Position numbers and translations under genes: made by a program | Origin: Eubacterium sp. CAG:248 | GTDB lineage: Bacteria > Bacillota > Clostridia > Lachnospirales > Lachnospiraceae | Length of the DNA: 9,138 nt | Direction of reading: 5' to 3' | NCBI GenBank assembly: GCA_000436475.1 | Contig: FR886136.1 | Coordinates: 1-9,138 of the forward strand | Part shown: positions 1 to 6,692 of the stretch, in pieces | How positions within the stretch are numbered: the stretch's first letter is position 1 | How the letters are laid out: every line of letters begins with the position of its first letter | Notes under the pieces: model-generated | The model's input: the letters and a program-made list of their open reading frames with translations, nothing else | Told to the model about the DNA's origin: nothing | The model's database searches: none

Positions 1-32
1 TCTAGCGCGTATGCCAATTCCGCCACGACTGC
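1..32 (-). tRNA. tRNA-Leu, 5' part, cut by window edge
   Basis: Read on the minus strand, bases 32 to 1 begin GCAGTCGTGGCGGAATTGGC and continue into ACGCGCTAGA. This is the acceptor strand, the T-G of positions 8-9, the D-arm and the start of the anticodon stem of a bacterial tRNA-Leu; the GTGGCGGAATTGGC segment is characteristic of leucine tRNAs. The window ends before the anticodon, so the isoacceptor cannot be named. More tRNA genes may follow outside the window. Confidence 0.8.
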
Positions 33-80
33 CTGCTCATATGTATTCATATGTTTTATATCGGTCACCCGACTTGATAT

Positions 81-109
81 ATATTACATTATAAATACAT
101 ATTTGTAAA
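81..109 (-). promoter_or_regulatory. Candidate promoter for the tRNA-Leu gene
   Basis: The minus strand shows TTTACA (109-104), a 17-nt spacer and TAATAT (86-81). Transcription would start near position 74, about 40 nt before the mature tRNA 5' end. The region between the methyltransferase stop (138) and the tRNA is very AT-rich and shows no GC-rich terminator hairpin, so read-through from the upstream operon is also possible. Confidence 0.35.
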
Positions 110-137
110 GCACTTTTTAAATATTTTTTATATTTTA

Positions 138-725
138 TTAAAATACCTCTCCAACTACCTGATACATATTATCATCAGATATAACATTTATTACATTAGT
201 GTACTTTTTAAATATATCTGCAAGCCTGTCTGCCTCCATAAGTCCGTCAGACACCTTATATGCACGGCCCTTATGATGTGCATCTATCTTTTCACGGCTC
301 ATGCCATGTGCCACTGTTATTCTTCCACCAGTCTTCAGCTTTCCTGATAATATTTCTATAAGTCTGTCAGGCTGTGTAAAATGTGGAAACGCATTATATA
401 TAACAACCGAATCATAGCCATCACATAAATCATATTCCATGACATCTGCACAGATGAATTCCACTCTTTTATCTTTAAACTTACTCTGTGCTATTTTAAT
501 CATTTCACTAGATATATCTATGGCTGTAACAGCGCTTACGTCACGCGATAAATAATCAGGTATAAGTACTCCTGTTCCACAGGCTACATCAAGAACTTTG
601 CTATCCTTTTTTACACCGGCATTATCAAGGATCATTTGGATAATATCATCATTTCTTATCATACAGGCATCCCAGCCTGGTGCACATTTATCAAAGAATT
701 CTATAACCTCTTTCTTATCAATCAT
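138..725 (-). CDS. Class I SAM-dependent methyltransferase
   Basis: This 195-residue protein has a Rossmann-type methyltransferase fold. Motif I is VLDVACGTGVL (residues 44-54), the acidic residue that normally binds the SAM ribose is D70 in AIDIS, and the adenine-loop acidic residue is D94 in ICAD. Motif IV-like IYNAFPHF follows, then a GGRITVAHGMSREKI segment rich in His and Arg in the active-site half. The ATG at 725 is chosen because GGAGG (736-732) lies 6 nt upstream; the frame stays open to 755, but that start would place the ribosome binding site inside the gene. It lies 38 nt after the transporter binding-protein gene and is probably the last gene of that operon. The substrate is unknown. 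Modification of the imported metal complex or corrinoid is an inference from position only. Confidence 0.88.
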   Translation of the reverse strand: MIDKKEVIEFFDKCAPGWDACMIRNDDIIQMILDNAGVKKDSKVLDVACGTGVLIPDYLSRDVSAVTAIDISSEMIKIAQSKFKDKRVEFICADVMEYDLCDGYDSVVIYNAFPHFTQPDRLIEILSGKLKTGGRITVAHGMSREKIDAHHKGRAYKVSDGLMEADRLADIFKKYTNVINVISDDNMYQVVGEVF

Positions 726-763
726 AATAGTCCTCCATTCTTCATTTCTACACACTATTTCAT

Positions 764-1957
764 TTAGTTAAAGAATGTTGCGGTATCTATTTTCTTATAT
801 CCACCAAAGCTTAACGGTGCAGAAAATATCTCATCTGACATAGCTTTTCCTAAAAATGCCTCAGTAACCTCATCTGTTTTTTCTTTTATATCAACATCCT
901 TAAATAATTCAGGATATACTGTTTTAGCTATATACCATGTATTAATCAGAGCTATTTCATAATTAGTATAATAAGCATTATATGCCATCTCAAGATATAC
1001 CTCATTATTATTCCATGCCTTACATGTATTAAACATATCCGGATTATTCTTATATAATGGCTTAATATTCTTAACAGCTGCTGCATCAATAATCATTATA
1101 TCTATTGAAGCTCCGATATCTGTGAATTTTTCTTCTTCTATAGACTGAATACCATTCTTTGCAAGTCCTGTTACCGCATTTTTTACATTTGCTATATTAA
1201 ATGATACATAATTCTGTGCTGTCATAAGATGATTGGTTGTTCCCCAGTTACCAAGACCACATATATATACAGATGGTTTATCTTTATCTTCAATACCAGC
1301 AGTTCTTTCTGTTATCTGTTTTCTCTGATCATCTATATATTGTGTAAGCTGTTCTGCCTCAGCTTCTTTTTCAAATATCTTACCAAGAAGCTCCATGCTT
1401 TCCTTAAATGAATCATCAAACACACCATTAACTCCTGCCTTTAAAGTAATAACAGGTACCCCAAGCTGTTCATAAAGTGCATTTTCTTTTTCTACATCCT
1501 CATACTCTGATATAACTATATCAGGGTCACATGAAAGAATCTTCTCTGCTTCCGCTGTCTGTGCATTAGGACCTCCAACACCACAGGATGGCAGTTTGTT
1601 AAAGCTTTCGCTATATGCCATAACATAAGGTCTTGCTACTGAATCAAACATTTTAGGTCTGTCCTTAAGAGTTGTGTTATCTATATCTTCAACACCACAC
1701 AACAGGCTGGCATCTCCAACGTAGCTATACATTCTTAACGCTCCGGCACCTATACATACAACTCTTTTATAGCTTCCCGGCTTAACTGTAACACTTCTTC
1801 CAATCATATCTGTTATTGTAAGCTCTGCCTGATTTTGTGTCGTGCCTGTACTATTATCAGAAGTTGTTTTACATGCACACATGGCAAATATGGATACAAC
1901 AACCATAAGACATGCAGCCACCTTTTTGATTAATTTACTTTTCTTCATATTTTTCAT
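764..1957 (-). CDS. ABC transporter substrate-binding lipoprotein, iron-complex/corrinoid type
   Basis: This 397-residue protein starts with a lysine-rich n-region and a hydrophobic core (about 13-26). A lipobox follows, with C29 (or C27) as the probable lipidated cysteine, so it should be anchored outside the membrane. A Ser/Thr/Asn/Gln-rich linker leads into a PF01497-type domain from about residue 45: TITDMIGRSVTVK, RVVCIGAGALRMYSYVG, then DPDIVISEYED. The second lobe carries CGLGNWGTTNHLMTAQNY (about 233-250), a segment rich in possible ligand residues. In this family (BtuF, FhuD, FepB relatives) the protein captures heme, siderophore, cobalamin or other metal chelates and delivers them to the permease. 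The ligand cannot be read from the sequence. The start at 1957 has AAAGG about 9-10 nt upstream. The ATPase gene ends 25 nt upstream, consistent with one mRNA. Confidence 0.88.
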   Translation of the reverse strand: MKNMKKSKLIKKVAACLMVVVSIFAMCACKTTSDNSTGTTQNQAELTITDMIGRSVTVKPGSYKRVVCIGAGALRMYSYVGDASLLCGVEDIDNTTLKDRPKMFDSVARPYVMAYSESFNKLPSCGVGGPNAQTAEAEKILSCDPDIVISEYEDVEKENALYEQLGVPVITLKAGVNGVFDDSFKESMELLGKIFEKEAEAEQLTQYIDDQRKQITERTAGIEDKDKPSVYICGLGNWGTTNHLMTAQNYVSFNIANVKNAVTGLAKNGIQSIEEEKFTDIGASIDIMIIDAAAVKNIKPLYKNNPDMFNTCKAWNNNEVYLEMAYNAYYTNYEIALINTWYIAKTVYPELFKDVDIKEKTDEVTEAFLGKAMSDEIFSAPLSFGGYKKIDTATFFN

Positions 1958-1979
1958 ATTATTTTACCTTTCCTTTTTA

Positions 1980-2013
1980 TCATCATGAGATTCTTGTCAT
2001 CATGGGATTCTTG
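1980..2013. repeat. 17-bp tandem duplication at the ATPase 3' end
   Basis: TCATCATGAGATTCTTG (1980-1996) is followed directly by TCATCATGGGATTCTTG (1997-2013), with one mismatch. The repeat covers the last codons and the stop of the ATPase gene. Because 17 is not a multiple of 3, the duplication changes the reading frame and must have set the present C-terminus of the ATPase. Confidence 0.85.
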
Positions 2014-2759
2014 ACTACAACTTTTCTGTCATCCACAGTAATAATCTTTACATCAACATCGTATATATCCTTTATGAGCTCTTTTGTAACTATATTATGT
2101 GAACCGGCATATTTTATTTTTCCATCTTTAAGGAAGAAAAACTTATCGCCGAAATATAAAGCCTGGTTTATATCGTGCAGAGATGACAGTATAGATATAT
2201 TCTTTTGTTTAGCAAGCTTCCTTGCTTCAAGAATGATCAGTTCTTCGTTGGCAGGATCAAGATTTCCCGTCGGTTCATCAAACACTATAAGTCCAGGTTG
2301 CTGTGCCATGGCTCTTGCAATAGCAATCTTTTGTCTCTCGCCTCCTGACAGCTCTGAAACACTGCGCATTGCAAGTTTCTCAAGCTTCATCTCTTTTATT
2401 ATATTCTCGACAACCCTTCTGTCACTATCTGCTGCCCTTACTCCAAAATATGAAAGCCGTCCAAGCATTATAGAATCATACACTGATAATGTACCAAACT
2501 GTATATTCTGTGGTACATATGCTATTTTCCTCGCTCTCTGGCTCCTTGAAGCCTTAGTCATATCAATACCATCATAGCTTATAGTTCCTGACACAGGTCT
2601 GCTTATTCCTAATATATTGTTAAAAAGTGTAGTCTTTCCTGCTCCATTTCTGCCCAGCATTATTCCTATTTCACCTTTTTCAAGTTCTAAAGATACACCA
2701 TCAAGAACATATGGGGATGTTTTTTTATATCTGTAACACAGATTGTCTATCTTAAACAT
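1983..2759 (-). CDS. ABC transporter ATP-binding protein, FepC/BtuD type
   Basis: This 258-residue cytoplasmic ATPase powers the importer encoded around it. All core motifs are present: Walker A GRNGAGKTT (36-44), Q-loop Q84 in YVPQN, signature LSGGE (137-141), Walker B LIVFDE (157-162), D-loop NLD (166-168) and switch H195 in SSLHDIN. Length and motif spacing fit the iron-chelate/cobalamin importer subfamily. The ATG at 2759 has GGAGG 6-7 nt upstream; the open frame to 2807 has no comparable site. The gene start overlaps the permease stop by 8 nt (2752-2759), which suggests translational coupling. The C-terminus is altered by a 17-bp tandem duplication and ends in two consecutive TGA codons. 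Confidence 0.93.
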   Translation of the reverse strand: MFKIDNLCYRYKKTSPYVLDGVSLELEKGEIGIMLGRNGAGKTTLFNNILGISRPVSGTISYDGIDMTKASRSQRARKIAYVPQNIQFGTLSVYDSIMLGRLSYFGVRAADSDRRVVENIIKEMKLEKLAMRSVSELSGGERQKIAIARAMAQQPGLIVFDEPTGNLDPANEELIILEARKLAKQKNISILSSLHDINQALYFGDKFFFLKDGKIKYAGSHNIVTKELIKDIYDVDVKIITVDDRKVVVKNPMMTRIS

Positions 2760-3810
2760 TATTGCACCTCCGTGAAAATATAATTGCAACAAAAAAAGGT
2801 GCACCAAGCAGTGAGGTTATGGCTCCTACCGGCAGAGCCGAACCATTTCCTATGCTTCTTGATATTGTATCAGCAAACAAAAGTAAAAGACTTCCCGTAA
2901 GCGCTGACACAGGTATGGAATAGTGGTGATTCTGTCCCCATATTTTTTTCGTTATATGCGGACAGATAATACCAACAAAGCCTATTATCCCAAGAAATGA
3001 TACGCATACCGCAACTATAACAGAACTAAGAAGCAGCGATATGAATCTTAATAATTCAACATTTACTCCTACACTTTTAGCTGCAACATCACCACTAAGT
3101 AGTGCATTATATCTCCATGATAGTATCATAAATACCAAAAATCCTGCTGCCACGACAACAAACATAATCAGATCTGTCTTATAAGTAGCTCTCCCAAGAT
3201 CACCAAAATTCCATATAACAGCTGCCGACAGACCTACATCTGTTGCATAAAACTGAAGTATCGTTGTGGCAGCAGTCCAGACAGAACCGATAGCAATCCC
3301 GGCAAGTACTACAACACCCGGATCAAATGAACGTATCCTGCATAATCCAAGTATAACAAGCACTGAAAGCACTGAGAATATGAAAGCCATAAGTGATGCT
3401 GCATATGGATTAATACCTGATGTATAGTTACTTATATTGTTTCCTGTTGATAAAAAGCCACCTGCAAATGCTATGATGGACAGATTAGCACCAAACACAG
3501 CTGCATTAGATACACCTAATGTAGATGGTGAAGCCATAGGATTGTTAAGTGTTGTCTGCATAATAAGCCCTGATACAGACAGTCCTGCCCCTGCTATAAG
3601 TGCTGCAAGCACACGCGGAACCCTTATATTCCATATTATCCTAATCTGTGCAGGTGTTCCTTTTCTTAAAAGTGCATGTATGCAATCCATGAATGTCATA
3701 TTTGCAGAGCCTGCAAAAAGACATTCTATTGTCATTAGCAGTACTATTAATACAAGCACAGCTGCTGCTATACTTTTCTTCCTGTTTTTACTTTTAATAT
3801 ATTCAGCCAT
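2752..3810 (-). CDS. FecCD-family ABC transporter permease
   Basis: This 352-residue polytopic membrane protein has a hydrophobic pattern fitting the usual ten or so helices of BtuC/FhuB-type permeases. Family hallmarks are RVPRVLAALIAGAGLSVSG (63-81), LNNPMASPSTLGVSNAA (88-104), and near the C-terminal third FLGIIGFVGIICPHITKK, which forms the ATPase-coupling region. It ends with PVGAITSLLGAPFFVAI, as family members normally do. It would act as a homodimer with two ATPase subunits and import the complex delivered by the binding lipoprotein. The start at 3810 has AAGGA about 9 nt upstream. The gene opens the transporter operon, 161 nt after the repressor gene, and has a long leader with possible RNA structure. 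Confidence 0.93.
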   Translation of the reverse strand: MAEYIKSKNRKKSIAAAVLVLIVLLMTIECLFAGSANMTFMDCIHALLRKGTPAQIRIIWNIRVPRVLAALIAGAGLSVSGLIMQTTLNNPMASPSTLGVSNAAVFGANLSIIAFAGGFLSTGNNISNYTSGINPYAASLMAFIFSVLSVLVILGLCRIRSFDPGVVVLAGIAIGSVWTAATTILQFYATDVGLSAAVIWNFGDLGRATYKTDLIMFVVVAAGFLVFMILSWRYNALLSGDVAAKSVGVNVELLRFISLLLSSVIVAVCVSFLGIIGFVGIICPHITKKIWGQNHHYSIPVSALTGSLLLLFADTISRSIGNGSALPVGAITSLLGAPFFVAIIFSRRCNNV

Positions 3811-3841
3811 ATATCCAAATCCTTATTTCTTTTACAATACA

Positions 3842-3911
3842 AATGTCCCAAACAAATCTTTTTCAGATACCTTAACTATACAGCATACCTGAATGTTTTA
3901 TCTGGGACATT
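3842..3911 (-). promoter_or_regulatory. Potential structured mRNA leader of the transporter operon
   Basis: AATGTCCCA (minus strand 3911-3903) can pair perfectly with TGGGACATT (3850-3842). Inside, TTCAGGTA (3893-3886) can pair with TATCTGAA (3869-3862) with one G-U. The two helices are separated by a purine-rich internal loop of about 9 and 11 nt and capped by a 16-nt loop. The element starts about 10 nt after the predicted transcription start and ends about 31 nt before the permease ATG. I do not recognise a known riboswitch class, and no T-run follows, so it is not an intrinsic terminator. The outer repeat could instead be a DNA operator. Confidence 0.4.
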
Positions 3912-3926
3912 AAACCTTATCAATAT

Positions 3927-3954
3927 ATTATATATAATTTTTACACTTACACAA
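3927..3954 (-). promoter_or_regulatory. Candidate promoter of the transporter operon
   Basis: On the minus strand TTGTGT (3954-3949) is followed after 16 nt by a perfect TATAAT (3932-3927). The -35 match is modest. Transcription would begin near 3920, directly ahead of the inverted-repeat leader. The G-tract next to the -35 is a plausible repressor site. Confidence 0.45.
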
Positions 3955-3957
3955 GCC

Positions 3958-3970
3958 GGGTGGGGGGATA
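3958..3970 (+). promoter_or_regulatory. Candidate CsoR/RcnR-family operator (G-tract)
   Basis: The plus strand reads GGGTGGGGGGATA, the only such G-run in this AT-rich window. Operators of the CsoR/RcnR family are short G or C tracts flanked by AT-rich sequence, and the site lies immediately upstream of the candidate -35 of the transporter and directly after the repressor gene. A related shorter string, ATTATCCCACAC, lies ahead of the repressor gene itself at 4329-4340. Flanking dyad symmetry is poor, so this rests on composition and position. Confidence 0.4.
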
Positions 3971-3971
3971 A

Positions 3972-4265
3972 TCATAAGAACTTTTTAACAGACTTCTGGA
4001 AGTCTTCTACTGCTTTCATATCACCATTTTCAATGGCATGTACTATACAATGTGTCATATGTTCATTAATAATCTCTTTACCAAGATTATGTAATGCTGA
4101 ATTAACTGCCGTTAACTGGATAAGTACATCAGCACAATCATCATCGTTTTCAATCATTGTCTTTACATGCTGAAGATGTCCTATAGCCTTTGATATTCTG
4201 TTAAGCTGTTTCTTTTTAGCCTCAGGTGAATGATAGTGTCCATGTGGATGTATTGTTTCGCTCAT
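3972..4265 (-). CDS. CsoR/RcnR-family metal-responsive transcriptional repressor
   Basis: This 97-residue all-helical regulator of the DUF156 family has the pattern RISKAIGHLQHVKTMIENDDDCADVLIQLTAV split over helices 1 and 2. The family metal ligands are C44, H69 and C73, with the same spacing (25 and 4) as C36-H61-C65 of the copper sensor CsoR. H12 sits 32 residues before C44, where nickel/cobalt sensors such as InrS and RcnR carry their extra N-terminal histidine. The N-terminal HPHGHYH stretch (6-12) adds further possible ligands. Members bind G/C-tract operators as tetramers and release DNA on metal binding. AGAGAGG lies about 6 nt before the ATG. The gene is co-oriented with the downstream ABC importer, its likely target besides itself. 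Copper sensing cannot be excluded. Confidence 0.9.
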   Translation of the reverse strand: MSETIHPHGHYHSPEAKKKQLNRISKAIGHLQHVKTMIENDDDCADVLIQLTAVNSALHNLGKEIINEHMTHCIVHAIENGDMKAVEDFQKSVKKFL

Positions 4266-4328
4266 TATCAGCCTCTCTTATAACCTATATAAATATGTCA
4301 GGAATAAATATCCTGCCGCTGATATCAT

Positions 4329-4355
4329 ATTATCCCACACAGTAATAATCTGCAA
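4329..4355 (-). promoter_or_regulatory. Weak candidate promoter for the repressor gene
   Basis: The minus strand has TTGCAG (4355-4350) followed by overlapping -10-like strings GATAAT (4334-4329) or TAATAT one base further, giving spacers of 15 or 17 nt. The GTGTGGGATAAT context resembles, in opposite orientation, the G-tract next to the transporter promoter. Between here and the gene, CAGGA (4299-4303) and TCCTG (4311-4315) form a small dyad. Confidence 0.25.
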
Positions 4356-4421
4356 CCTTTTTCTTTGACTCTTCACTTTTCCTGTCTATATACATTTCTT
4401 ATATTTTTACGTTTCCTAATC

Positions 4422-6692
4422 TCAACTACATAGTCTGGCAATGACTTCTATAACCTCATCAAGGTCAAGTGGTTTAGCCATATGTACATTCATGCCTGCT
4501 GCTATACATTTTCTAGCATCCTCTTCAAATGCATTTGCAGTCATGGCTATTATTGGTATCACCTTGGCATCCTCTCTGTCCATAGCCCTTATTAATCTTG
4601 TCGCTGTCATTCCATCAAGCTTAGGCATCATAACATCCATGAGTATGGCATCATATGTACCTTCCTTACACGTACCAAACTCTTCTACAGCCTGCTGTCC
4701 ATCAGAAACGATCTTAACTAAAGCCCCTTCATCCCTAAGAAATGTTTCTATTATCTCCTGGTTGAGTTTATTATCCTCAGCAAGTAAAAGACGTACACCT
4801 GTAATATCTAGTGCTTCACCTGTATTCTTTTGTGCATATCCTGTCATATATTCTTTTTCTGACTTTTTATGTGTGATAAGTTCTTCACTGGTATTATTCT
4901 TCACATCTTGTACATCTGCTGTTTTAAACGGAATTCTTATAACAAATGTTGTGCCTTCATCCTTTTTACTTATGGTTTTCACAGTTCCATCCATCTTATC
5001 TATAAGTCTTTTTACTATAGCCATCCCAAGTCCGGTACCCTGATATATACTTCTCGCATCTGATTTTTCCTGTGCAAAGGGTTCAAATATGTGTTTTAAG
5101 AACTCTTCATTCATTCCCACTCCGTTATCAGATATAGTCCACTCATATAAAACCTTATCACTTGTTTTATATACACACGAAAAATCAGTTCTAACATATC
5201 CCCCTACTTTATTATATTTAATACAGTTACCATATATATTAAGAAATATCTGTCTTAAATGCAGCGGACTGCCATATACATAAGGATAAAACATATTTTC
5301 TGATGGTTTGTCATATTCTAGTGTAACACCTGCATCTGCCGCCCGTTGTTCTACAATCGTGATTACATCCCCTGCTAGCTGGTTAAGATCAACAACCTCA
5401 TTGGCAAGCTCTATATCTCCATCCTCAAGCTTGCTCATCTGTAAAACATCATTGATAAGTGAAAGAAGATGATTGGCAGCAACCTCCATCTTTTTCCTGT
5501 TTTCATTAACCAGTGCTGTATCTGTCATATGTTTCTCATCTATCTTTAAAAGTCCGATAATTCCATTAAGAGGAGTTCTTATATCATGTGTCATCCTCGA
5601 AAGGAAATCAGATTTAGCCGCATTTGCCTGTTCTTCCCTGCTTATAGCTTCCTTTAACTGCTCATTCTTTTTGGCAAGCTCAGAAGCATACTGTTGTGAA
5701 AGTTCGCTTTGGTTTTTTTCATAAATCTGTGCTGTTTTCCATCTTAACATATTATATATTACTATTATGTACATAAATATAGCAAACGTATATATTATAT
5801 GCGATATTGTGTTATCAAATATAGCTCTCTCTGGAAGATATATATATACATAATAATTCCTTCCCCGCTTCATAAGACCAAAATCATGATTATAAGGTGA
5901 TTTGCTGCTCTGTGCGTGCATAAGCTTTCCGCTCTCATCTGAATCCTTTATTTTCTTTAATATAATATAATCATCAACACTATTACCTATCATATCTTCA
6001 TTGCTAGATGATATTATTTTATCTCCACTTGTTACAACAACTGTTCCACCCTCGCTGTCATAATATCCAGACAATATATGATCAAAAGACAGATTGTAAT
6101 CATCAGCATATTCTGTCGATGTATGATAGCAGGTTATAACTATTCCTGTTCCATCTGCCATACCCTTAGCAGCCATATCTATATAAGAGCCATCCTCTAG
6201 GTCTATTCTGGTTGCAAATGATTTCAAAGCATTATCTACAACATCTAATAATGAACTGCTTTCCATATACTCATCAAGCTCCACAGCTTTCATATCATCT
6301 TTATAATACTGTGCTACAGGCTTTCCATTATTGTCTAATAATATAACTGCACTAAGATAACATTCTTCTGTATTCTTTTTAAGAAATTCCTGTGAAAATA
6401 TATAATCTGTATTTTCTTTTATTCTTTTTTCGTATACTATATTCTGTTTTACCTGCTGTGCGCTTTCAATAACCCTCATAAGACTCTTCGTCTCGGCTGC
6501 AAGATTAATTCTTGTCACGTTATTACACTGGTCATTAATATGTCCTGCTGCATATGACAAATTCTTCTGTGCTGATATAATATCTGTTCTTATTGCAAAA
6601 GCTGCTACAATAGCAATAAGAATCATACCCATCATCGTTTCAATAAAAAATATATTTATATTTTTTTTACCAATAAAATGCTTCTTATTCAT
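4422..6692 (-). CDS. Membrane hybrid sensor histidine kinase with receiver domain
   Basis: This 756-residue protein has a first membrane helix (about 14-35), an extracytoplasmic sensor region of about 260 residues (36-295) and a second helix (about 296-317). A charged coiled-coil-like linker (about 325-360) leads into the HisKA domain, with phospho-acceptor H369 in MTHDIRTPLNG. The HATPase domain has N489 (N box), DNGVGM (522-527), IFEPFAQ (535-541) and GTGLGM (552-557). The C-terminal receiver domain has acidic E639/D640, phospho-acceptor D686 in LMDVMMPKLDG, T718 and K740. All catalytic residues are intact. The sensor region is of a size that fits a Cache-type domain, but I cannot prove this. 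The ATG overlaps the upstream binding-protein gene by 8 nt. There is no HTH or enzymatic output domain and no response regulator gene in the window, so the phosphoryl target is unknown. Confidence 0.93.
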   Translation of the reverse strand: MNKKHFIGKKNINIFFIETMMGMILIAIVAAFAIRTDIISAQKNLSYAAGHINDQCNNVTRINLAAETKSLMRVIESAQQVKQNIVYEKRIKENTDYIFSQEFLKKNTEECYLSAVILLDNNGKPVAQYYKDDMKAVELDEYMESSSLLDVVDNALKSFATRIDLEDGSYIDMAAKGMADGTGIVITCYHTSTEYADDYNLSFDHILSGYYDSEGGTVVVTSGDKIISSSNEDMIGNSVDDYIILKKIKDSDESGKLMHAQSSKSPYNHDFGLMKRGRNYYVYIYLPERAIFDNTISHIIYTFAIFMYIIVIYNMLRWKTAQIYEKNQSELSQQYASELAKKNEQLKEAISREEQANAAKSDFLSRMTHDIRTPLNGIIGLLKIDEKHMTDTALVNENRKKMEVAANHLLSLINDVLQMSKLEDGDIELANEVVDLNQLAGDVITIVEQRAADAGVTLEYDKPSENMFYPYVYGSPLHLRQIFLNIYGNCIKYNKVGGYVRTDFSCVYKTSDKVLYEWTISDNGVGMNEEFLKHIFEPFAQEKSDARSIYQGTGLGMAIVKRLIDKMDGTVKTISKKDEGTTFVIRIPFKTADVQDVKNNTSEELITHKKSEKEYMTGYAQKNTGEALDITGVRLLLAEDNKLNQEIIETFLRDEGALVKIVSDGQQAVEEFGTCKEGTYDAILMDVMMPKLDGMTATRLIRAMDREDAKVIPIIAMTANAFEEDARKCIAAGMNVHMAKPLDLDEVIEVIARLCS

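Noticed and set aside
39..54. CATATG repeated with a 4-nt spacer near the tRNA
   Set aside because: A short AT-rich palindromic string of this kind is common in AT-rich DNA and no function is suggested.
726..755. Upstream start for the methyltransferase
   Set aside because: It would bury the well-placed GGAGG (732-736) inside the coding region and adds ten residues not expected ahead of the fold.
2002..2577. Long plus-strand open frame opposite the ATPase gene
   Set aside because: It mirrors the codons of a gene with a full set of ABC ATPase motifs, lacks a ribosome site and encodes a Ser/Phe/Leu-rich product typical of antisense reading.
3437..3892. Plus-strand open frame opposite the permease start and leader
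   Set aside because: It is a reverse-strand shadow of the permease, with no ribosome site and no recognisable domain.
3842..3911. Intrinsic terminator between the repressor and permease genes
   Set aside because: The 9-bp arms are 52 nt apart and no T-run follows on either strand in the needed position.
3966..3980. Fur-box-like string GGATAATCATAAGAA
   Set aside because: It matches 11 of 15 positions, but only the left half is good, and it lies upstream of the -35 inside the end of the repressor gene. Too weak to call.
4441..5043. Plus-strand open frame opposite the kinase receiver and ATPase domains
   Set aside because: It is antisense to an intact, motif-complete kinase, with low-complexity Ser/Ile composition and no start signals.
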